From Cephalopachus bancanus (Eukaryota; Chordata; Mammalia; Primates; Tarsiidae): DNA of 64,000 nucleotides. The notes under the pieces were generated by a model that was not told the origin of the DNA, ran no database searches, and worked only from the letters and a program-made list of their open reading frames with translations. The DNA lies in the NCBI GenBank assembly GCA_027257055.1, contig JAPVLO010002557.1:124001-188000 (forward strand), read 5' to 3'. The position numbers and the translations under genes were made by a program. Of this stretch, positions 36,266 through 45,725 are shown one piece after another (position 1 is the stretch's first letter; the number at the start of each line of letters is the position of its first letter).

Positions 36266-37590
36266 GGGCCATTGTTCCTGAGGCTGCTGATCCATTACCT
36301 GGAAAGATGATAAACCAGTTTGGGTGGAACAATGGCCCATGCCCTCGGAGAAACTTAAGGCAGCAAGAGAATTAGTTCAACAGCAGTTGGAGGCTGGCCA
36401 TATAGAGCCGTCTACCAGTCCTTGGAATACTCCTATATTTGTTATAAAAAAGAAATCTGGAAAATGGAGACTTTTACAGGATCTAAGAGCCTAATGCCAC
36501 CATGGAGGCTATGGGTCATTGAAACCCCGGGCTGCCATCTCCAGTTGCTATTCCTGCTGATTATAACATCATAGTTATTGATCTACAGGAGTGATTTTTT
36601 TCTATACCTTTAAGTTCTCAAGACTGTAAAAGATTTGCATTTAGTTTACCTTCTCATAATTTAAAGCAGCCGTTCCAGAGATATCAATGGAAGGTCCTGC
36701 CACAAGGTATGAAAAACAGCCTTACCTTGTGCCAGAGGTTTGTAGATACAGCCTTGCAGGATATAAGAAATAAATATCCTAAGCTTTATTTAATTCATTA
36801 TATGGATGACATTTTATTGGCTCATGCAGATTGTGCTCACTTGCATAACGTTTTGAATGAAATAGTAACAGCATTGGCTAATTGTGGTTTGAAAATTTCT
36901 CCTGAAAAAATTCAAACCAACCTGCCTTCTACTTATCTTGGTCGAGTGTTAAACACTCAAACTGTGAGTCAACCTCTACAATTAAGGAAGAGTCATTTGG
37001 CTACCTTAAATGATTTTCAGAAATTATTAGGAGATATTAATTGGCTGAGACCTTATTTACATGTCACTACTGCAGATTTAAAGCCTCTTTTTTATATACT
37101 GCAGGGGGATCTCTCCCCCACTTCTAAAAGAGTCTTAACACCTGAGGCAAAAGAGGCCTTAACTCTTGTGGAAAAGACCATTGAGTCCCAAAGGGTGAAA
37201 AGGGTAAGTTATGATATACCATGGGAATTAATTGTGTTGGCTACTTCTCATACCCCAACAGGGTGCTTGTGGCAGGAAGGACCAATGGAATGGTTACATT
37301 TACCAGTTTCCTCTAAAAAAGTTTTAGCATCTTATCCGTACTTGGTAGCTTTGCTAATAATCAAAGGAAGACAGAGAAGCGTGGAATTATTTGGAAAAGA
37401 TGTGGATAATATCATCATCCCATATGACAAAACTCAGTTTTAAACCTTGTTGCAAACTAACGATGATTGGCAAGTGGCTTTGGTTGATTTTAGAGGACAA
37501 ATTTTGTTTCATTTGCCTAGAAATCCATTGTTGCAGTTTGTGAAATGCAATCCTATAATTATTCCTCATGCATGTTCCTTAGTCCCCCTT
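36265..37590 (+). pseudogene. ERV-1 pol: reverse transcriptase, broken
   Basis: The fingers region (about 36300-36495) ends with a TAA after LLQDLRA. A scrambled 60 bases and a TGA within the first catalytic motif follow (near 36590). The palm is open from 36709, and the catalytic YMDD box is intact at 36799-36810. A stop at 37441 ends this frame near the thumb/connection region. The enzyme would copy viral RNA into DNA; at least three lesions prevent a product. Confidence 0.88.
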
Positions 37591-37887
37591 GAGGGAACAG
37601 TATTGGTTTTTACTGATGGCTCTTCTAATGGTAAAGCAGTGGCAGTAATTAATGACAAACCTCATGTTTTAAGTACTTCAGAGACTTCAGCACAACAAAC
37701 AGAATTAAGAGCTGTCTTATATGCCTTTACTGTTCTAAAAGACAAGAGATTTAACTTGTATACTGATTTTCATTATGTTCAAGGGCTGTTTCCTCATATT
37801 GAGACAGCAACTATTCCTGTTAGTAAAACCACAATTTTGGAATCACTTATACAACTGCAACAATTGATTCATGTTAGAAAAGAATAA
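37590..37887 (+). pseudogene. ERV-1 pol: RNase H
   Basis: FTDGSSNGKA begins near 37609 (first catalytic Asp), ELRAVLYA near 37705 (catalytic Glu), and YTDFHYVQG near 37758 (third acidic position; the residue after Asp differs from the usual Ser). The frame is open to a TAA near 37885. The domain looks almost complete but lies behind upstream stops. Confidence 0.85.
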
Positions 37888-38835
37888 TTTTTCGTTGGCC
37901 ATGTCAGATCTTATCCCAGCCTTCTGGGACCCCTACATGAGGGTAATCAATTGGCTGATAATTTAACAAAACCTGCCATCTATGCAACTTTGGAGACAGA
38001 GACAGTCACTCAAGCTCAACTATCTCATAATATTCATCATCAAAATGCTACTGCTTTACATTATGAATTTCAGATACCTAGGGAAGCAGCAAGGCAGATT
38101 GTCAAGAATTGTCCAGCATGTCCTACTTTTGTTAATGTTCCAGCAGGAGTTAATCCATGAGGACTAAAACCTAATGTATTATGGCAAATGGATGTAACTC
38201 ATGTACCTACATTTGGAAAATTGTCTTATGTACATGTTACTGTGGATACGTTTTCTCATGTTATTTTAGCCTCAGCAAGAACTGGGGAAGCTTACAAGGA
38301 CATGGTGCAACATTTATTTTTTTGTTTCTCACATTAGGTATGCCAAAACAACTTAAGACTGACAATGGTCTTGTATATACATCAAAATCTTTTCAACAGT
38401 TTTGTTCTCAATTTAATATTTTTCATTCTACAGGAATTCCTTATAACCTGCAGGGTCAAGCTATAGTTGAAAGAGCCCATCAAACTTTAAAAAGTCAAAT
38501 ACATAAATTACAAGAGTTTAGGTATAGTTCTCCTCGTCATGTTTTAAATCATGCTTTATTTGTTATAAACCATTTAAATTTGGATTCTTCAGGCAATTCA
38601 GCTATGGCTAGACACTGAAACCCAGAAGGAAATGTTAAACCTATGGTAAAATTGAAGGATCTTCTCACAGGCCAATGGAGAGGGCCTGATATATTACTAA
38701 CCAGTGGGAGAGGATATGCTTCCATATTTCCACAGGATGAGTCAACTCCTATTAGGATTCCTGATTGACTCATTCGAAATGCCCCCACTAACCCAAAGAC
38801 TGAGATGGGTGGCATGAATCCTGTTGAATCAAAGG
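37888..38835 (+). pseudogene. ERV-1 pol: integrase, broken
   Basis: The zinc-binding part has the His pair at IHHQNA (about 38032) and the Cys pair at CPAC (about 38110). A TGA at 38158-38160 interrupts the linker to the core. The core starts WQMDVTH (first catalytic Asp, about 38190), frameshifts near 38180 and 38335, and continues TDNGLVYTS (second Asp, about 38360) and VERAHQTLK (Glu, about 38470). A stop at 38617 falls near the C-terminal DNA-binding domain. Integrase would join viral DNA to the host genome. Confidence 0.87.
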
Positions 38836-39524
38836 AATAGACCGGAGAAACAGGTAAACAAAATAAGGGTTTTCACTTCCTTTGTCCTCTCCTACTCCTC
38901 CTACAACTTCAATTCCTGCCTTCCCTACTACTCTTGTTTCTTGTAATCTGTTCTGTGAGTCCCTTCGCCTTTATCTGGGAAGGAAAGGCAGGCGTCTACA
39001 TCCGTGGCACCTAGCTCTGACTTCCAGTCTTTCTCTTTTACCTTCAGAGAAGGGGCAGGTCCCAAAAGGGCCATGGCACCTGACTCCAGTCTCCAGTCTT
39101 TCTCTTTTACCTTTGTAGAAGGGGTGGGTGCCAAAGGCCATGGCACCTAACCCCAACCTCCAGACTTCTCACTCCCCCCACATGTCTCTTCTCAAGGGGG
39201 GTGGCTCGGACAAAAGGATATTAAAAATTATTCTTTGTTGTCTTCTTATGATAAATTTCTCTCAAGTTCAACTTTCCCAGATGGAAGTAAAGGAATCATA
39301 TAAGTGAATCCTGTTAGTTAACTACAAAATAGGTGTTAATAAGCAGACTAGACTGGAAGGACAAGTTCTTTTGAATGTATTTTATCTCTCAGTCAGCACT
39401 GGCGCAAACTCCAAAAATTAGAAAAGGGCCCACAAATCCCTCAACTATAACTATGGGACACAGCCTTTAAAGTCTTTAACAACTGGGAGGAGAAAAGAAT
39501 GCAGGACCAAAAACATAAGATAAA
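38836..39524 (+). pseudogene. ERV-1 env, leader and first surface part, broken
   Basis: A hydrophobic leader-like frame starts near 38815. Another hydrophobic stretch (RILKIILCCLLMI, about 39220-39260) could be the signal anchor. Several stops occur. The 68-bp tandem repeats at 39004-39180 lie in this part. The text reads into the host SMYD3 insert at 39525. Assignment to env is by position between pol and the transmembrane region. Confidence 0.6.
39004..39180 (+). repeat. About 68-bp tandem repeat, 2.6 copies, in ERV-1
   Basis: Units start ggcacct at 39008, about 39075 and 39143. The first two share ccagtctttctcttttacct, gaaggggt/caggt and aaggccat. The third is cut short. The array is within the ERV at the start of the envelope region and is not seen elsewhere in the window. 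Confidence 0.75.
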
Positions 39525-39808
39525 CTTACTGTGTGCAGTCTGAGACATCGAGGTGGGAGAAGAGCTCACCATCTGCTACCTGGATAAGCTGATGACCAGA
39601 GAGGAGCGCTGGAAGCAGCTGAGGGACCAATACTGCTTTAAGTGTAACTGTATCCAATACCAAACCCAGAACAAGGTGATCTGCAACTCTTTCACCATCT
39701 GTACTGCAGAGATGCAGAAAGTGGGTGTTGGCCTGTATCCTAGTATGTCTTTGCTAAATCACAGCTGTGACCCTAACTGTTCAATTGTGTTTAATGGACA
39801 CCACCTCT
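39525..39808 (+). pseudogene. SMYD3: SMYD3 cDNA piece in circularly permuted order inside ERV-1
   Basis: Two intronless SMYD3 pieces are joined. The first, 39525-39675, encodes the later part of the SET domain (DIEVGEELTICYLD, then RDQYCFKCNC with post-SET-like cysteines). The second, 39676-39808, encodes the part that normally precedes it (VICNSFTICTAEM, VGVGLYP, LLNHSCDPNCS). NHSCDPN is the SET-domain methyl-donor-binding and catalytic motif. SMYD3 is a lysine methyltransferase with a split SET domain. The pieces are 50 codons plus 44 codons and one base, without indels. The outer ends are neighbours in SMYD3 with a 2-base overlap. The frame 39553-39840 reads through the join. One TGA (39541-39543) replaces an Arg codon. 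No poly(A) or target duplication is visible. Confidence 0.9.
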
Positions 39809-40858
39809 CAGCGTACCTGCTTGCCCCTTCAATGATATAGAAAAGGACTGGTCACTCATCCAGCGAGATACTGGCTTTCCTGAAATGGAGAGACTGTGCT
39901 TATAACTCTAAGGTGGACTATACTGTACCTGGTAAAAGACTATATATTAGTGACTGGGGTTTTAATGGCTCTACGCTTGCTGCAACTAGAAGGCACTCCA
40001 ATGAATGGGTACCAGACAAGCCATTCAACCTCATTTGTGGAGAGCCCTCGCAACCCTTCAACCAGTCAGCCTGTCTAGGCTGTTGGACAAACTCAGCAGT
40101 ACCACATTAGGGATGCTTGCAGTTCTCTTACATGTATTTAGTATGAAATAAGTACTAAGTTGTTAAAATTGAGTATCATAGCAATGTTTATAAGGTGTCT
40201 TGTACTGGGTGTATTTTTAACTAATTGTCTAACTAATGCCTTTTATGAAGGTTTTGTTATTCTTGAGCAGCCATCTTATTTGATGATTCTTGTATAATTG
40301 TCATCTCGTTGGTATGATGCATATGGTTTACAGATATTGTATGAGGCTAATGCTCTTTTAGAAAGACAGAAAAGATTTTTAATTTTAGGAGTTACAGCTT
40401 TAATAGCTACTTTTGAGCTGTAGCATTATCTAGGGAAGTTCATACAACTACATTTGCTGATTGGCTGTCTAAAAACTTTTCTATTGCCATAGCTATTCAG
40501 GAAATCATAGACCAGAAGTTGAAAAGTAAGGTTAGTGCTTTGGAGGAAGGAGTTTTAGCAATAGGGCAAGAACTTTTGACCTTAAAAAAGAAATTGGCTC
40601 TCCAATGTCACTCTGAGTTTAAATCTGTCCGTACTTGGGACAAAGTAACTTGGAATTTGGAACCATTCAGACCTGAGTATAGACCTTACTAAATTACATC
40701 AAGAAATTCAGGCATCATTTGCTAATAAAAAATCATTAATGTCTATACTCATCAATGTGGGAATTTGCGGAGCAGTGATTCTTTTGTTGCTGTGTTTACT
40801 CCCAATCATCTTCAGAGTGCTAAAAAGAGCAATATGGAGTTTCATGGTTTCGTGCTAA
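39809..40858 (+). pseudogene. ERV-1 env: rest of surface part and transmembrane subunit, broken
   Basis: After the SMYD3 piece, envelope-like text resumes with Cys-containing stretches (NQSACLGC near 40060). A stop-rich segment follows, then the transmembrane subunit with a long heptad-rich helix region (IIDQKLKSKVSALEEG, about 40507-40555). Frameshifts follow, then a 20-residue hydrophobic anchor (about 40750-40815) and a short basic tail ending in TAA at 40856-40858. The protein would mediate entry; this copy is inactive. Confidence 0.75.
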
Positions 40859-40877
40859 AAAATAAAGAAGGGGGAGA

Positions 40878-41728
40878 TGTTGGGAGCCGGCCACGGAGGC
40901 CCACTGAGTGTTAGGGATCAGGAAGGGCCATTGACCCTGACACCACTAGGATGCGTTTGGAAGCTATTGACCCCATTTCCTCCCCCTTTCTACTCAGCAC
41001 TAACCAGATTAAGCTCCTGTGAGCTCAAAACATAAAAACTCTGAGACCGGGATGAGCACAAGCTAGCTTTAGAAGCTCATTTCTCCCATTCTTCCACAAA
41101 CTGCAGTTTTGGCTTTCACATAACTTATAATTCAAGCTCGTGTCACATCTAAGAGCCTTAGTATTGGTCACAGGCTTCTGGGTCATGATCTTAGGATTTA
41201 TTGAAGGTGTAAATTGTAGAATATAGTTTTAGAAGACAGCCATTTTGTTGAAAGAATGCGGCTGGGTTACTTGCAGGTAGCCCACTGTGAACTTTGGACT
41301 GGGCCACATTCCAAACATTCTGGGATGGGTCACTTTTGTTTGTAAAGTAAATACTTAAGCTTCTATAGAATTGTTTAACTTGGCATAAATCAATCAGTTT
41401 GGATGAAAAAGGTTTATAGAATATGTCAGTCACAGATTAGGTTATCCTTTATTATGGGATTTTAAGATTATCATATGAAAAGGGTTTAAAGTCAATCATT
41501 GATTAAGTTTTCATGGATTAAGGTTTCTGGTGGGTGGGGGATGCCCCTCCCACATCTGACTTTGTGTATAAAAGACCTGCTGTAATTCCCAATAACACAC
41601 ATCGCTTCTGCACTAGACAGGAGTCTAGTCTCTTTCTTTCTCTGTCTCTTTCTCTCTTCTTTCCCCAATTGCCAATGCTGTCTCCACCTTTGGGGTACCC
41701 TGAACCTGGCTGGAGCTGGTCTCCAGCA
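40878..41728 (+). repeat. 3' LTR of ERV-1
   Basis: It starts TGTTGGGAGCC right after the polypurine tract and ends in CA at 41728 (851 bp). A TATA-like tataaaag lies at 41567-41574, which would place transcription start near 41600. A pyrimidine-rich tract follows at 41630-41665. The end abuts minisatellite units. Confidence 0.9.
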
Positions 41729-42400
41729 CCCTCCCTCCTCCAGTGTTCTGGTGTCTGTTTCTCCCCTGCATTCCTCGTGTCCCTCCTGCCCTGAAGTTCC
41801 CAGTTTCCCTCCTGCCCTGGTTTTCCTCCTTGCCCTGATGTTCCCAGTGTCACTCCCTATCCGTGTTCTTCCCAGTGTCCATACCTACCATGGTGTTCCT
41901 GGTGTCCTTTCCTACCTGGGGTTCCTAGTGTCCATACCTCTGCTGGTGTATTCAATGTCCCTCTCTCTGCTGGTATTCCCAGTGTCCCTTTCTCCACTGC
42001 TGTTCGTGGTGTCCCTCCTTACCCTGGTGTTCCCGGTTTCCCTCTCTACCCTGGTGTTCCCAACTGTCCCTCCCTGCCCTGGTGTTTTGGAGTCCCTCCT
42101 TGTCTTGGTGTTCCCAATGTCCCTCCATGCCCTGGTGTCCTCCCTGCTCTGAAAATCCTGGTGTTTCTCTCTCTCAGGTATTCCCTGTTGTCCCATGCCA
42201 CTGTGATTTTCTCCACATCCCTCCCTGCCCTTTGTTCCTGTGTTCCTAGTATCACCCCTCTGCTTGTGTTCCTGGTGTCTCTCCCCCCTGGATTTCTTGG
42301 TGTCCCTCTCTCCCCTGGTATTCCATATGTTCCTCCCTCCCCAAGTGCATCAGGTGTTCCTCCCTCTTCTAGGGTACCTGGGTGGGGTTCAGTCCTTCCT
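41729..42400. repeat. Minisatellite, right half
   Basis: The same unit family as at 34796-35558 (tggtgttcccagtgtccctc and variants) resumes directly after the 3' LTR. It fades into NUTM2-like exon 6 near 42370-42400. Together the halves make an array of about 1.4 kb that predates ERV-1. Confidence 0.9.
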
Positions 42401-42494
42401 CCTTCTGGAGCTACTAAGTAAGCGCCAAGGGATCCCTCTGTGGTTCTGGAGAAAGGAGTGCTTCCAGGAGTTGTGGATGAATGACAGCTTCCAC
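42370..42494 (-). pseudogene. NUTM2: NUTM2-like exon 6 with stops, merging into a minisatellite
   Basis: The acceptor gatcacag precedes 42494. The exon reads VEAVIHPQLLEALLSPEPQ, a hallmark of the NUT C-terminal part, and then runs into two adjacent in-frame TAG codons about 28 codons in (near 42414-42419). The last similarity (EEGL) fades near 42370, where text typical of the flanking minisatellite takes over. The 3' end and donor of the exon are not recognisable. Confidence 0.82.
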
Positions 42495-42631
42495 CTGTGA
42501 TCACAAGGATAGGCTGGGGGCATCCTGAGCATGGAAAATCCTGGACCCAAGGGGACCTCAGGAAAGGCAGAAAGAAATGACTAACCTTCCTGGTCCACAC
42601 CCATGATGTTTTATATCCTGGCCACGCATAG

Positions 42632-42632
<1 letters not shown>

Positions 42633-42679
<47 letters not shown>

Positions 42680-42930
42680 TACCATGGTAGCACAAACATA
42701 CACCCTGACATGGAGAGACACATAGAGTCACTGAGACACACAAACAGAACGATGCACAGACAATGAAAAACACAGATATATGGAACACACACACTCACAC
42801 TCACCTAGACACACATAGTAATAAACCAAACACTGACACACAGAGAGACATAAACTCACACACTCAAACACACAGTCATATAGAGACAGACAGACAGACA
42901 CACACACACACACACAGACAGTGCTCAGTA
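42633..42930. repeat. (CA)n microsatellite and CA-rich tract
   Basis: A pure (CA)n run occupies about 42633-42675. It is followed by impure ACACA/GACAGACA text to about 42925. It lies between NUTM2-like exons 5 and 6. Frames across it are artefacts. Confidence 0.95.
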
Positions 42931-43006
42931 GCTGAAGAACTGAGCTGAATTTCAATGGCTTGAGTCTCCCGAAGCCCACAGATCCTGGTGTTCCAGGCCA
43001 GCCCAC

Positions 43007-43276
43007 CTTGGTGAAGAAGTCTTGGGAGTAAAATTTGTCAAGGTAACTCAAAAGACCCAGGTTTGGGAACATCTCATCCAGTTCCTCCGGCTGTGGGGTC
43101 ATGTTCTTTTGCCGCTGTCCCTCAAAACAAGGCCCCAGCAGCCCATTGACAACCACGTACTCCTTCATGGCTTCAGGTGGGATCTCCTTGCGTGCCTTGA
43201 TCTCCAGTGGCTTGGTGGCTGGGTGGTTCCAGGTAGGCAGGCAGTGCCTTGGGGCCGGCTTTGCTGGGAAGGTCAA
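43007..43276 (-). pseudogene. NUTM2: NUTM2-like exon 5
   Basis: The acceptor cctcag precedes 43276 and the donor gtgggc follows 43007. It is open for 90 codons. Conserved stretches are PATKPLEIKARKEIPPEAM and NLGLLSYLDKFYSQDFFTK. The segment between GLLGP and LLSY is shorter and more basic than the acidic linker usual in the family. Splicing to exon 6 would keep the phase. Confidence 0.85.
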
Positions 43277-43723
43277 CTGAGGCCAAGAAGAAGAACAGGT
43301 GTGTCAGGGCCTGCACCTCCCACCTGCAACACTCTGGGGAGGGAAGTGCTCATTGACATGTAATGGGTCCAGCCTGGGTTGGGAGACCTGATCCCAGTAC
43401 CGTGAGAGGTGACACTGCAAAAGGTGGCATAGCCATGAGAGCATCATGTGGGAGTATGCTAGGAGTCATGCATATCCCAGGCCTCACCCCTCGAAGGCCT
43501 CTTTCCTGAGCAGACTGAATGGTCTATTTTGGAATGAAAAGTGGATACAGCTATGTAAATTGACCAGGTCAATCCCAGGGCATGGCCACAGGCAGTTGAG
43601 TTCCCAGGCTCAGGGCAGGCTGTTCTGTTTGAAGGAAAAGTATGGAAAGGGGACAGTAGCCTCCCCGGGCCCCTTTGGTTGTTGCTCCTGTCAGGGCGTG
43701 GGAAGCAGAACCTGGTTGGGCAC

Positions 43724-43848
43724 CCTCAGGGGCTGAGGGCTTTGGAGGTTCAGGCCTCAGTGGGACTGAAGGAGGCAGGCCCAGGTGCCCCATCATCGGA
43801 TGCAACTTCTGAAACTGCATCTCATCCTCAGCCTCAAATTCCATAAAC
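43724..43848 (-). pseudogene. NUTM2: NUTM2-like exon 4
   Basis: The acceptor cccctag precedes 43848. The exon reads FMEFEAEDEMQFQK and then a Pro-rich part (SVPLRPEPPKPSAPE), paralleling the acidic NUT segment that follows exon 3. A GT lies at 43722-43723. No internal stop was found. Confidence 0.8.
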
Positions 43849-44689
43849 CTAGGGGTGAGGGAGGCACAACCACAAGGTGAAAAGGTCTAGGTCTGACCCC
43901 AGCACCAGGAACCCCTCAATGACAAGATGGGGAAAGTGTGCCTCAGCTGTCCCATCCAGGCCTTGCTTCAGGACAGTCCCAAGAGGGGGCTGCTCTCATG
44001 GGCAGAGCTACAGTTCTGGAGCTCCTCACCCAGCACCTGTAGGGCCAACAGCAGATGACCCCTTCTGCAGATGCAGCTGGTTCAGGGTTATTACTCGAGA
44101 AAACATCAGAAAAGATGTCCACAGCAGATGTCCCATGGCCGGGACTTGAGTGCTTAAGGATAACCTGGGACACAAGTGGTCCAGGAGACGTGAGGATGGG
44201 GACACAGAACCTAGGTTAAGGGGCTCGTTTCCTCTGAGGTCTGTTGTCCATCTGCTGTAAGAGGCGTGATGGCTGGGGAGCTCTGGCAGGAGGTTGGAGG
44301 CAGCACTCTAGTGTCAGAGGCACTGGTCTCTCAACCAACCACCCCCAGACCCTGCTGGGATGGCAAGTGACCAACTTCTGACCACTTTTCCTAAAGATGG
44401 TGAACCTGAGAAATGTGGTCGCACCTCTCCTTCTATCCCCAGAACTGAGTTGGCCCCCTCGGGGCTGTGTTGCTAGCTTTTCCTGCCATGGCCTGCAACA
44501 TCAACAAGGGGATTGACCCCAGATCTGGCATAGAGGTGCTTCTGTGACAGCAGGATAGAGACCCCAAAGACTCTAGGAAAAGAATCCAGCTTCCTGGGTG
44601 TTAAATGGCCAAGGGGTCCTGTGACATTCTGTATACTCCTCCCATCCTCTGAGGAGACATGTAGCATAGCAGGCCTTGCACCCAGGACC

Positions 44690-44826
44690 CGACTCTCTTT
44701 GTCACCATCTTGTAGAAGAACATTAAGTCATAGTTTCTTTTGCACTGCCACTCCTGCACGGCCCACCAAAGGCCCTCCTCCAGGGACATGGTGAGCTTCA
44801 GATGGGCCAGGGATCAGAATACTTGG
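44690..44826 (-). pseudogene. NUTM2: NUTM2-like exon 3 with nonsense codon
   Basis: The acceptor cttacag precedes 44826. Splicing from exon 2 in phase gives an in-frame TGA (plus-strand 44814-44816), where the family has an Arg codon; a CGA-to-TGA change at a CpG fits. The frame then continues as [14 protein letters not shown] and FFYKMVTK, a conserved helical segment of NUT proteins. The donor is degraded (only a gtcggg near 44690), so splicing may also be lost. Confidence 0.82.
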
Positions 44827-45064
44827 CTGTAAGCACAGAGGTCAATCACATTCAAAGGTCCACCTTTATGCGGAGCCCACCCCACCCAATACTTCTCCCA
44901 GAGCCTTCTCGTCTCTCCTGCCATCTGTTTATTTCCCACCGTATCCCAGTGTGGACTCCTGGGCCCTCAGGACACCCTTCCACGACCAAACATTAACACC
45001 TTGGGGACCATGTGGTCCTCCCACATTCCCTGTGAGTCCCCAATGTGACTGTGTTGAATACTGT

Positions 45065-45352
45065 AGTCAGTGCTATGAGTGGAATATTTGTGCCCCCTCA
45101 AATTCCAGACTTGATGCCCTAACAGCCCAAGTGATGGTCTTTGGAGGTGATGTTATGGGAGGTGGGCAGAACTAGAAGAGCCCGCGAGGGTGGGACTCTA
45201 ATCCCCTCATTGGAAGTAGAAGAACCACAGACTTTTCTCTCAACCTCAAGAGGACACAGTCAGAGATGGCCACCTCCAGCTTGGAGGCTGGCCCTGACCA
45301 GAATGGAATCTGCTGTCACCCTGAACTAGGGATTCCAGTCTCTAGGACTCTA
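45065..45352 (+). repeat. MLT1-type (ERVL-MaLR) LTR in intron
   Basis: The text begins near tatgagtggaatatttgtgc, includes ggtctttggaggtgatg and gaggacacagtcagagatgg, and ends near ctctaggactctaag, following the order of MLT1-like LTRs. It is strongly diverged. It sits in the intron between NUTM2-like exons 2 and 3. Confidence 0.65.
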
Positions 45353-45725
45353 AGACATGAAAGCCACATCTGTAGTGTTTAGGACAGCCTGAGCTGAATG
45401 AGATCCTACTGGAATGTTCTGGAGAAAGGGTTAACAGGACCACAGGTCTGAGCTTTTAACCAGCTTCCTGGCAACTCTGGAGAGAGGCAGCTACCTCAGA
45501 GTCCCTGTGGGGAGCAGGAGCAGGTGTACAGAACAACAGAGATCTGTGCGTGGGCAGAGGATGAGACCTAGGCAGCTCCACTTGGGGAGTCAGATGCCCA
45601 GCATATGGGTCTCTGCTCCCAGAGGGCTATGAGCTTCCTTCTGGGTTCCCTAGATCGCCTGAGCCCATCCATTACTGCTGCTCTCTATGTGGCCTCCAGG
45701 CTGAGCTCCAGCTTGGGATGCTCAC

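Larger units (their letters stand above)
35559..41728 (+). mobile_element. ERV-1: sense betaretrovirus-like provirus, internally deleted, carrying a host SMYD3 piece
   Basis: Both ends start TGTTGGGA, typical of ERVK/IAP-like LTRs. The order is: 5' LTR fragment (35559-35668), dUTPase end and protease, G-patch, reverse transcriptase, RNase H, integrase, envelope, polypurine tract (aaagaagggggaga, 40864-40877) and a full 3' LTR. Most of the 5' LTR, the primer binding site and all of gag are gone in one deletion. Every gene has stops or frameshifts. The flanks gtctcc (35553-35558) and ccctcc (41729-41734) agree at four of six bases, as expected for an aged 6-bp duplication inside a repetitive target. 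Confidence 0.92.

Noticed and set aside
34796..42400. CRISPR-like array (direct repeats with variable parts)
   Set aside because: The units are a diverged eukaryotic minisatellite without unique spacers, in a clearly mammalian context.
42634..43276. Minus-strand frame combining NUTM2 exon 5 and Cys/Val-rich sequence
   Set aside because: Beyond 43007 it reads through a donor site and then through a CA-rich tract; only the exon part is meaningful.
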